The translations under genes and the position numbers were made by a program. From contig MVDH01000003.1 in the NCBI GenBank assembly GCA_003056245.1, forward strand, positions 610,166-659,946: 49,781 nucleotides of DNA. Direction: 5' to 3'. Below the pieces are notes generated by a model, which saw nothing but the letters and a program-made list of their open reading frames with translations, was not told where the DNA came from and ran no database searches. The stretch comes from Cellvibrio sp. 79 (GTDB lineage Bacteria > Pseudomonadota > Gammaproteobacteria > Pseudomonadales > Cellvibrionaceae). Positions 43,162 to 49,781 of this stretch are shown here, one piece after another (positions within the stretch are counted from its first letter, which is position 1; each line of letters starts with the position of its first letter).

Positions 43162-43809
43162 TCAGGTAAGAAAGTCCCTCACCAGCCCCCGTAACTCGCC
43201 TTTCAGCCGCCGCGCCAGCTTTTTAACATCCTCGCCAGCCATGTGCTCCGGCCGGGTTTCCCGTGGGTGTTGCGCCCCATCCACTGCATCGTCACGCATA
43301 CGGATACGCAAAAATCCCTCATCGTCGTCGCCGTGTTCATAGCTGCCCGCTGAAAGGTCCCGCGCCTCACGCAAACCGGCGCGGGCATCTATCAACGCCT
43401 GCAAACGCATACGGTCATTCACCAGCTTTTGTTTACGTGTCTGGATTGCAAAATAACTTTGCGCAAACACAATCGTCGCCTTGCCCGAATTAGCGTATTG
43501 GGCGATGAGAAAACACGCATAGCGAGTCAACATAAAATCCTCAACATCACACCCTATATCACCACCCCCTACACCTCTACTCAAAGTCGCCGCCCGCGTA
43601 ACACCGCGAAAATGATCCGCCGATTCAAATTCAGTTGAATTACACGCGTGAATTGCTCGCCGCAGCGCGATAGAAAAATTCACCCAATCGTCATACCCCA
43701 ACAACTCCTGCAAATCCCGCGCAAACCAGAATTCAATATTCTCCCCCGGCACGCGCCGTACCAGATTATCGAAGCGCGATTGCATATCTTTTACCTGCGT
43801 GTAGTCCAT
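43162..43809 (-). CDS. DinD-like protein with a divergent C-terminus
   Basis: 215 residues from ATG 43809 (AGGAG ten bases before). The N-terminal ~125 residues match DinD / BRO-N-type proteins: FWFARDLQELLGYDDWVNFSIALRRA, VEDFMLTRYACFLIAQYANSGKA and FAQSYFAIQTRKQKL. E. coli DinD binds RecA. The segment YEHGDDDEGFLRIRMRDDAV resembles the middle of the common DinD C-terminal half, but the last ~45 residues are Arg-rich, short and do not match. A frameshift or degraded end is possible. No LexA box is obvious upstream. Confidence 0.65.
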   Translation of the reverse strand: MDYTQVKDMQSRFDNLVRRVPGENIEFWFARDLQELLGYDDWVNFSIALRRAIHACNSTEFESADHFRGVTRAATLSRGVGGGDIGCDVEDFMLTRYACFLIAQYANSGKATIVFAQSYFAIQTRKQKLVNDRMRLQALIDARAGLREARDLSAGSYEHGDDDEGFLRIRMRDDAVDGAQHPRETRPEHMAGEDVKKLARRLKGELRGLVRDFLT

Positions 43810-44109
43810 GTCGTTTTTACTCCTATCCATATTGGAAATTTAATAACGCGATACAGAAGTCAGTTAACCATCTTTTTATAGTTGGGAAATAGTGGGGATT
43901 GGCTGGCAAACTGGCGTGTTGAGATGGGATTTAGTTCACAGTGTTTTTTCAAAAAAATTAAGCGGTTGAACTCGTTTAATTCAACCACCTTCCTCAATAG
44001 CCACGAGCGATATTCAACAAACAACTATTCCTATCCATAGGTTAAACTCGCCTGCTAATAACATTTTTCAACTGGAAGAACTACGTCATTGGCGTATAAT
44101 GGAGAACGC

Positions 44110-44421
44110 ATGGTTATTATCGAAACCCGTCTATTTACCAGGCTCATTAAAGAATTAATGAGCGATGATCAATATAAAAAACTTCAGGAAGCACTGGTAA
44201 ATCGCCCCGACATAGGTGATTTGATCAAAGATTCCGGAGGCTTGCGCAAAGTACGCTGGAACCAGGAAGGCACAGGTAAAAGTGGTGGCTTACGCATTAT
44301 CTATTACTGGGTTGTCGATAATCACCATATCCGTATGCTTTATGTATATCCCAAAGGCAAGCAGGAAAACATGACCAAAGAACAACTTATCCAACTCAGA
44401 TCGATTGTGGAGAGGTGGTAA
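44110..44421 (+). CDS. RelE/HigB-type toxin
   Basis: 103 residues from ATG 44110. RelE/ParE-superfamily fold: IIETRLFTRLIKELMSDDQYKKLQ, then GDLIKDSGGLRKVRWNQEGTGKSGGLRIIYYW and the final VYPKGKQENMTKEQL. This is the group found with NadS antitoxins and likely an mRNA endonuclease acting at the ribosome. A consensus -10 TATAAT (44095-44100) lies just before the gene, so the leader must be very short. The antitoxin follows at once. Confidence 0.88.
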   Translation: MVIIETRLFTRLIKELMSDDQYKKLQEALVNRPDIGDLIKDSGGLRKVRWNQEGTGKSGGLRIIYYWVVDNHHIRMLYVYPKGKQENMTKEQLIQLRSIVERW

Positions 44422-44423
44422 TC

Positions 44424-44714
44424 ATGAAAAAAGAAATGTTCAGCGAACTTTTGGAAAGTGTTCGTGAGATGGACGAAATAATAAATGGCAACAAAACAGC
44501 CTCCCGTTCATTTGATTATCCAGATCCGGAAGTAAAAGCAATTCGCGATCGATTGGGTGTCTCGCAGGAAAAATTTGCCTCCTTGCTGGGCGTTAGCAAA
44601 CGCACCGTTGAAAACTGGGAACAAGGCCGCCGACATCCCACTGGTGCTGCACGCTCACTGTTACGAATTGTAGAAGCAGACCCGGAACATGCATTGCGGG
44701 CATTAAGCGCTTAA
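44424..44714 (+). CDS. NadS/HigA-type antitoxin
   Basis: 96 residues. The first ~30 are helical and should bind the toxin (MFSELLESVREMDEIINGN). An Xre helix-turn-helix follows (RLGVSQEKFASLLGVSKRTVENWEQGRRHPTGAARSLL). The start, ATG 44424, lies two bases after the toxin stop, with GAGG eight bases before. Toxin-first order is typical of HigBA-like pairs. It should also repress the unit. Confidence 0.9.
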   Translation: MKKEMFSELLESVREMDEIINGNKTASRSFDYPDPEVKAIRDRLGVSQEKFASLLGVSKRTVENWEQGRRHPTGAARSLLRIVEADPEHALRALSA

Positions 44715-44777
44715 CAGCTATCGCACCCAATTCGGCAAGCATCATTAGTTAGATGCTCACATTAGCAAACAGCTGAA

Positions 44778-44980
44778 TTATCGAATTTGCAATTGCTGTG
44801 ATAAAAAATCTCCGCCCCAATAAACAGAAGTACCGTCAATCCACAAATCTCCATTCATCCAGGAAACCATTTTCGTACCGCCACGAAAATGGTTCTTAGC
44901 CCCATAACTGCCTAATCCCCAAATCCAGCCCCGATTTTACTGGTGATGCCAACCACCGGCTCAAGCCGCCATCTACTCAT
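44778..44980 (-). pseudogene. Possible frameshifted remnant in a gene-poor stretch
   Basis: Between 44715 and 45142 I find no intact gene. On the minus strand a reading frame from ATG 44980 gives 22 residues beginning MSRWRLEPVVGITSKIG and stops at 44912. Another frame, open 44936-44778, continues with a protein-like sequence (GSYGAKNHFRGGTKMVSW, then LWIDGTSVYWGGDFLSQQ). One frame change near 44915-44925 would join them. I read this as a decayed gene end; I do not recognise the family, and chance remains possible. Confidence 0.3.
44865..44894. repeat. Perfect 12-base inverted repeat
   Basis: AACCATTTTCGT-ACCGCC-ACGAAAATGGTT. A strong hairpin on either strand with no T-run after it, so not an obvious terminator. 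It lies within the possible gene remnant. Confidence 0.8.
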
Positions 44981-45142
44981 TCACATCCAAATAGTGGCTT
45001 TTGGCTTACAAAAACCCCTGATGTAATGGGATGTATTTCACAGAATCCTTGGCTATAGTAGAGACTTGCACCATAGGACTGGGATAGGAAATACACATGA
45101 ATAACGATTGGACGTTAGCCGCAACCCCTTGGGGGATTACGC

Positions 45143-45361
45143 ATGGCTAATGATTGGCAAGAGGACGAGCTGCTGCTCACCTTGCATTTATACTGCCGCA
45201 CCCCGTTCGGCAAATTGCACAAATCCAACCCCGACATTATTCAACTGGCGAATATCATTCACCGGTCGCCCTCGGCTGTTGCAATAAAAACGTATAGTTT
45301 TAATTCAATCCTGCCACTCACGCATACCAATAATGCTCACCTAATATTTCAGAGAGTCTAA
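45143..45361 (+). pseudogene. Truncated N-terminus of an HNH-type restriction endonuclease
   Basis: 72 codons. The part WQEDELLLTLHLYCRTPFGKLHKSNPDIIQLANIIHRSPSAVAIK follows the conserved N-terminal region of a group of HNH endonucleases (W...EL.LAL.LY...PFGK.H..NP.II.LA...GR...AVA.K..NF.S.DP). Similarity ends near 45315, and the rest (LTHTNNAHLIFQRV) is unrelated; no HNH motif exists. Base composition also changes here to AT-rich. It looks like a gene cut by insertion of the defence operon. Its stop overlaps the next start as TAATG, so the fragment may still be translated and coupled. Confidence 0.6.
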
Positions 45362-46842
45362 TGGCATACGACCATCCCCATCCCCCAAGTGCAGCTTGCC
45401 TGTCAGCTTCAATGAGAGATCTTGGATATTCTCTTGAAACAGCAATCGCAGATTTAATCGACAACAGCATCTCTGCTAATGCAGATAAAATCGATATCAT
45501 TTGTGATATATCTGGAAAAAATCCTGTTGTTGTAATTCTTGATAATGGAAGAGGAATGACGCATTCAGAACTATTAAGTGCAATGCGCCATGGAACAATT
45601 AATCCGCAACAAAAACGTTCCTCTAAAGATCTCGGACGCTTTGGTTTAGGCCTAAAAACTGCCTCATTTTCTCAATGCCGCTCGTTAACGGTTGTAAGCG
45701 CTAAAGACTCTTTGATTAATGGAGCAGAATGGAATCTTGATCGAATTGATAAAGCTGATGACTGGATTTTATCTATTCTTGATCAAAAAGATATTAATTC
45801 TTTGCCTTACGTTGAACGACTTACCAAACAAGGTACGGCTGTTATTTGGAGAGAACTTGATCGATTATTTGAAGATGAATCAGGAAGTCGTCGCGATGAA
45901 ATCGTCAATGAAAAACTGGAGGCAGTTAACAGGCATTTATCTCTCGTATTCCATCGATTTATTTCCGGAGAAGTAAAAGGTCAGCCGAAAATTTCCTTAA
46001 CTATTAATGGGCACTCTCTTAAAGCTTTTGATCCTTTTTGCAGAAAAAATCCGGCTACCCAATTATTACCCGAAGAAATAATTCGTATTGGCGATGCAGA
46101 GATTCGTATACAACCCTATGTTTTGCCACATCATAGTCGTTTGTCTGCATCTGAGTATGATTATTATCAAAGCCGTAGCGACTTTATTTCGAATCAAGGC
46201 GGTTACGTTTATAGGAATGGTCGACTTATGGCTTGGGGGGACTGGTTTAGATTAGTCCCTAAAGGTGAAGCGACTAAATTGGCAAGAGTGCAGATTGATT
46301 TTCCTAATAGTCTTGATGAAGAGTGGACAATTGATATAAAAAAATCACGTGCTCGCCCCCCCTTAATTGTGCGCGAACGACTCCGACAGATAATTACCAA
46401 GATCGTCAATCGAAGTGTGACAGTACATCGTGGTCGTGGACAGAAGCTTTTTCAAGAGGATCAAGCCCCAATGTGGGAACGATATGCTGATCAGGGAGGC
46501 ATACGTTTTGCGATTAACAAGCAACACCCTCTAATTGCCGCGCTGGAAAGCAAAATATCTCTCAAAGAAAAGGAATCGCTTCAGGTTTTGCTTGACTCAA
46601 TTGCTAGTTCAATACCATTAGAGATGATTTATTCAGATTATTCGACTAGCCCGCGAGAAATTAATAGACACATAGTAGATGAATCTCAAGTTATAGAACA
46701 ATTAAAAAAATTGTGGCAAACAATTTACAGTAATGACGCTGGTAATCCTGACGTTTTTATTCAGATTGTACGATCAACACATCTGTTTGATAATCAACTC
46801 AAACTTGTAGAAAAATTTATATTTGAGAAACTTTATGACTGA
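45361..46842 (+). CDS. MORC/MutL-like GHKL ATPase of a defence-type operon
   Basis: 493 residues. GHKL ATP-binding domain: N box ETAIADLIDNSISANA (residues 26-41), G1 box DNGRGM at 61-66, G2 box GRFGLGLKTASFS at 92-104. A second S5-like domain follows (about 250-350, with GGYVYRNGRLMAWGDW and the KKSRARPP turn carrying the ATP-sensing Lys). This is the prokaryotic MORC-like group, known to occur in restriction-like operons with Z1-domain proteins. No DNA-cutting domain is in this protein. The gene is clearly AT-richer than its left neighbours and overlaps the next gene by eight bases. Confidence 0.88.
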   Translation: MAYDHPHPPSAACLSASMRDLGYSLETAIADLIDNSISANADKIDIICDISGKNPVVVILDNGRGMTHSELLSAMRHGTINPQQKRSSKDLGRFGLGLKTASFSQCRSLTVVSAKDSLINGAEWNLDRIDKADDWILSILDQKDINSLPYVERLTKQGTAVIWRELDRLFEDESGSRRDEIVNEKLEAVNRHLSLVFHRFISGEVKGQPKISLTINGHSLKAFDPFCRKNPATQLLPEEIIRIGDAEIRIQPYVLPHHSRLSASEYDYYQSRSDFISNQGGYVYRNGRLMAWGDWFRLVPKGEATKLARVQIDFPNSLDEEWTIDIKKSRARPPLIVRERLRQIITKIVNRSVTVHRGRGQKLFQEDQAPMWERYADQGGIRFAINKQHPLIAALESKISLKEKESLQVLLDSIASSIPLEMIYSDYSTSPREINRHIVDESQVIEQLKKLWQTIYSNDAGNPDVFIQIVRSTHLFDNQLKLVEKFIFEKLYD

Positions 46843-49507
46843 AGCACGAAATTTTACCAATACGCTCATTTCAGGGTTAGCTGCTAAATATAAAAATCAG
46901 GTACCAACACGAGAGCAGGTCAATGAAACTGCACAGCAGTTTGCTGACATTCTTAATTACAAGGATGAGCTCAGCAATATAATTTCAGAAGTAATGATTG
47001 CGATCGATACTCGTATGGGAGCAGGCGTTTCGCTTATTGATGCCACAGCAAAACACGATGATCAGTGGGTTCATAAGCGCGAGGATATCAAATGGACGTA
47101 CACTAAAGCATATGGAGAATTTCTTCGCAATGAAAGCTGGGCACCACAAATGGTTCAATCGTTAAACGATGTAACCACTCGTATTCTTGGTCATCTGCAA
47201 GACCCATCAAGTGAAGGTTCAGCCTGGAGTCGACGCGGCCTTGTTATCGGCCATGTTCAGTCAGGTAAGACTGCGAATTACACAGGTTTAATAGCTAGAG
47301 CAGCGGATGCAGGCTATAAGTTCATTATTGTTATCGCGGGCATTCATAATAACTTGCGCAAACAAACACAACAACGAATCGACGAAGCATTTATTGGCCG
47401 CTCGAGCGATCCCGATGATCGGCGCTATATTGGTGTGGGTCTCACACCTGACTATCCACATCCTGCAACACTCACGAACGTTAACGAAGACTTCAATAAA
47501 AATACCGCTGCAAAGAGTGGCTGGAAAATAAATAATCAAGTTAACCCAACAATTTTAATAATTAAGAAAAATGTAACAACACTCACCGCCTTACATAAAT
47601 GGTTAAAAGAGTTAAATGCAACCGATGATGGTCTCATCCGTAACGTACCTATGCTAATGATTGATGATGAGGCAGATAATGCATCAATCAATACAAATAA
47701 AGAAGATTTAGACCCTACCAAGACAAATGGAAAAATGCGAGAAATTCTAAGTCTTTTTGCTAAGTCGTGCTATGTAGGATATACAGCTACACCTTTTGCT
47801 AATATATTCATAAATCCTGATGCTTATGGCGAGAATGTACGTGAAGACCTATTTCCGCGTGACTTTATTTATTGCCTCGATTCGCCAACAACCTATTTCG
47901 GAGCGGAGAAAGTTTTTCTCAATGAAACTACAAGCTCACATATTGTTAGAACAATAAATGATTGCGAAAACTTAATTCCATATTCCCACAAACGAGATGA
48001 TGTCATCACGGGACTGCCATTAAGCCTTTATGGGGCACTTAATCAATTTATCATTGCACGTGCAATTAGAAACCTTCGCGGGCAGGCCAATAAGCATTGT
48101 TCAATGATGGTTAATGTTTCCCGGTTCGTTCCGATTCAGAGCGCTGTACGAGACTTTCTAAGCCTCAAAGAAAAGCTGATAAGAGAGGCTGTCCTTGCTA
48201 ATTATGGAATGGCTGAAGAAGTCTCATCCAAAAATCTTCATATGCAAGAACTAAAAAAAACATTTGAGAGTGAATATGCAGATGTTGGCTTTACTTGGTT
48301 TGAGGTAAAGGCTGCACTTAGCAGTGTTTTTGATCACCTTCGTTTATACGTAATTAATAGTAAAAGCGATGAAATTCTTGATTTTAAACGTTATGAAAAT
48401 GAGGGAATTGGATTGACTGCTATCGCAGTTGGAGGGTTCAGCCTTTCGAGGGGATTAACAATTGAAGGGTTGACAGTTAGTTACATGTATCGCAACACAA
48501 AAATGTATGACTCACTGATGCAAATGGGACGATGGTTTGGTTATAGACCAAACTATGAGGATCTTTGCCGTGTTCACCTCTCTTATGATTCTATTGAATG
48601 GTATTCACACATAGCTGATGCAGCTGAAGAGCTCGTCCAACAAGTAAAACAAATGAGACGAGACAAGCTTAGTCCGAAAGATTTTGGTTTATATGTTCGA
48701 TCACACCCCGATACTTTACTAATAACTGCTGCCAACAAAATGCGGTCTGGCGAAAAAGTCATAGTTGAACAAAGTTACAGTGGAAGAATATGGGAAAGTC
48801 ATATTGTTTCAATCGATCCGGAGGTTAACGCCAATAATTTTTCTTTAATTTCTGATTTTTGGGAAAGCGGCTTTGGTAACTGTAAAGAAGAACCTACAAA
48901 AAAAGGGCTAATTTTTCGGGACGTAGCTATCGAGATACTAAATGAGTTTTTAGTTCGATTCGAATGTCACACGTCTATTTCAGCTACGAAATCAGCCGTT
49001 AAAGATTATCTTGATCGGGTGAAAGGAAAATATCCGGTTGCAGATGTTCTACTAATCTCTCCAACACGAGGCATGCAAAGCTCGAAACCTTTTACATTAA
49101 ATAGTCAAGAGCGCGCAGTTGGCTCCAATCAACCCAAAGGTAACGCCTGGCATTTAAATAAAGGTAGAGTGGCTTCTCGTGGCGACGAACAGTTAGGACT
49201 TAGCGACAGCCAAATAGAAGAAGCAATGAAGAAGGCAGCCGATGGAAACGAAGAAGCACTTGATAATCCAATAAAAAAAATAGCTGTCTCTGATACTCAT
49301 TATCGAATGATTCGAAATAAACCGCTTTTGATGATACATAGTCTCGAACCGAAGGGCGATATAGTGCAGGGGCCAATTGCTGCTTTCGGGATTAGCTTCC
49401 CATATGGAGACCAGACAACAACCATCAATGTAGTAGTAAACAAAATATGGCTTCAGCAAATGATGGGATACTCAGATAATCCTGACGAGGATGATCATGA
49501 TGATTAA
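46835..49507 (+). CDS. Z1-domain superfamily 2 helicase-like protein
   Basis: 890 residues from ATG 46835, which overlaps the ATPase gene by eight bases. Walker A GHVQSGKT at 139-146, Walker B DDEAD at 277-281, motif III TATPF at 317-321, and a second RecA-like domain that contains the Z1 signature (GGFSLSRGLTIEGLTVSYMYR, then QMGRWFGYRPNYED at about 563-576). The motor is complete. Z1 proteins occur with MORC-like ATPases and PD-(D/E)XK nucleases in predicted phage-defence operons. The C-terminal 250 residues have no recognised domain. Confidence 0.9.
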   Translation: MTEARNFTNTLISGLAAKYKNQVPTREQVNETAQQFADILNYKDELSNIISEVMIAIDTRMGAGVSLIDATAKHDDQWVHKREDIKWTYTKAYGEFLRNESWAPQMVQSLNDVTTRILGHLQDPSSEGSAWSRRGLVIGHVQSGKTANYTGLIARAADAGYKFIIVIAGIHNNLRKQTQQRIDEAFIGRSSDPDDRRYIGVGLTPDYPHPATLTNVNEDFNKNTAAKSGWKINNQVNPTILIIKKNVTTLTALHKWLKELNATDDGLIRNVPMLMIDDEADNASINTNKEDLDPTKTNGKMREILSLFAKSCYVGYTATPFANIFINPDAYGENVREDLFPRDFIYCLDSPTTYFGAEKVFLNETTSSHIVRTINDCENLIPYSHKRDDVITGLPLSLYGALNQFIIARAIRNLRGQANKHCSMMVNVSRFVPIQSAVRDFLSLKEKLIREAVLANYGMAEEVSSKNLHMQELKKTFESEYADVGFTWFEVKAALSSVFDHLRLYVINSKSDEILDFKRYENEGIGLTAIAVGGFSLSRGLTIEGLTVSYMYRNTKMYDSLMQMGRWFGYRPNYEDLCRVHLSYDSIEWYSHIADAAEELVQQVKQMRRDKLSPKDFGLYVRSHPDTLLITAANKMRSGEKVIVEQSYSGRIWESHIVSIDPEVNANNFSLISDFWESGFGNCKEEPTKKGLIFRDVAIEILNEFLVRFECHTSISATKSAVKDYLDRVKGKYPVADVLLISPTRGMQSSKPFTLNSQERAVGSNQPKGNAWHLNKGRVASRGDEQLGLSDSQIEEAMKKAADGNEEALDNPIKKIAVSDTHYRMIRNKPLLMIHSLEPKGDIVQGPIAAFGISFPYGDQTTTINVVVNKIWLQQMMGYSDNPDEDDHDD

Positions 49508-49724
49508 TACCTCCCCATGGGATGAAATCAACATTCCTAAAAAAGATTTCAATGTCCGTCAAATATCAGAAAAAACCATAGTGCCTTGTTATTGGGCTCG
49601 CGACTCTAAAGGAAATTGCCTTTTTATCATTGAGCTAAAAGGAGATCATACACTTCAATTTAGAAAGGATTTTATTAAAGTAAATGGTATTGTCTGTAGT
49701 GGCATAGTTAATTTGGCCACCTAA
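49497..49724 (+). pseudogene. PD-(D/E)XK-motif protein (DUF4420-like), cut after about 70 codons
   Basis: The frame starts inside the end of the Z1 gene (ATG 49497, GAGG seven bases upstream). It gives a DUF4420-type N-terminus: PWDEINIPKKDFNVR, CYWARDSKGNCLFIIELKGD and FRKDFIKVNGI. The family is normally about 300 residues, with the nuclease motif further on. Here the reading stops at 49724, just after the sequence takes on the look of an insertion element end (49714 on). I infer that the third gene of the operon is interrupted. The rest may lie beyond the element outside the window. Confidence 0.7.
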
Positions 49725-49781
49725 TTAGAAGTGATATTATCACTTCATACAACGAATAGGTGTCCAATGAGCAAACGTACC
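49714..49781 (+). mobile_element. Probable left end of an IS3-family insertion sequence
   Basis: From TGGCCACC at 49714 the sequence leaves the nuclease gene. It holds a perfect palindrome GAAGTGATA-T-TATCACTTC (49728-49746), and a new gene starts at ATG 49767 with AGGTG nine bases before. Its five visible codons, MSKRT, match the usual start of IS3-family OrfA transposases. Only 68 bases are visible, so the exact left end, family and orientation are inferred; the right end and target duplication are outside the window. Confidence 0.5.

Noticed and set aside
43831..43900. LexA box before the DinD-like gene
   Set aside because: CTGT occurs, but no ACAG half at the right distance; SOS control cannot be supported.
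43963..43988. Small inverted repeat GGTTGAA/TTCAACC upstream of the RelE-type gene
   Set aside because: Seven-base arms with no T-tract and no clear link to a promoter; too weak to call.
1..49781. CRISPR array
   Set aside because: No regularly spaced direct repeats with unique spacers were seen anywhere; the left-edge hexamer repeat is a simple coding microsatellite.

Overview
The window looks like chromosome of a Cellvibrio-type gammaproteobacterium (Cellvibrionaceae), a polysaccharide degrader. The strongest marker is a secreted chitin-active lytic polysaccharide monooxygenase with AA10, CBM5 and CBM73 modules joined by poly-serine linkers, the architecture known from Cellvibrio japonicus. 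Other markers agree: ubiA-phoB-phoR in a row, a flavin-dependent halogenase-like protein, a PilJ-type sensor and many two-component systems. This assignment is inference from gene content, not from a marker-gene search.

Positions 1-31.4 kb read as ordinary core or lineage chromosome. In order they hold: ubiA, open through the left edge behind an Ala-Pro repeat; phoB-phoR behind a Pho box; the LPMO; a DUF2141 protein; a NarL-type two-component operon with a DUF2214 membrane protein; an ABC exporter; a cold-shock protein; a YnfA-type protein and a Bcr/CflA transporter. Then come a minus-strand chemosensory operon (membrane CheA-like kinase, CheY, CheX), a small lipoprotein, an Atm1-type exporter, a RIO1-type kinase and a PepSY-PepSY-regulator-PhoQ-like operon. 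An S9 peptidase, a GT4 glycosyltransferase, a divergent SDR/LysR pair, a zinc-ribbon HExxH membrane protein, the halogenase and RecQ complete this part.

Positions 31.5-33.1 kb hold a Ro60-like protein (Rsr, TROVE plus vWA). Directly upstream and on the same strand is an unannotated RNA gene. It folds as a bacterial Y RNA of the YrlA kind: a perfect T-arm, a GNRA-capped acceptor-like helix and a D-arm in circularly permuted order, enclosed by a Ro-binding-type stem and ended by an intrinsic terminator.

Positions 33.2-41.9 kb carry small regulatory modules whose operators can be seen: ArsR plus SRPBCC, Rrf2 plus a TrxB-like flavoprotein, and hipBA. They also carry an exported esterase, a PEP-CTERM protein and hypothetical genes. 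Positions 41.9-49.8 kb are accessory: a DUF2975/Xre operon, a DinD-like protein, a RelE/NadS toxin-antitoxin pair, gene remnants, and an AT-rich defence-type operon. That operon encodes a MORC/MutL-like GHKL ATPase, a Z1-domain helicase-like protein and the start of a PD-(D/E)XK nuclease-family gene. The third gene is cut after about 70 codons by what appears to be the left end of an IS3-family element running off the right edge. The left side of the operon abuts a truncated HNH-endonuclease-type ORF.
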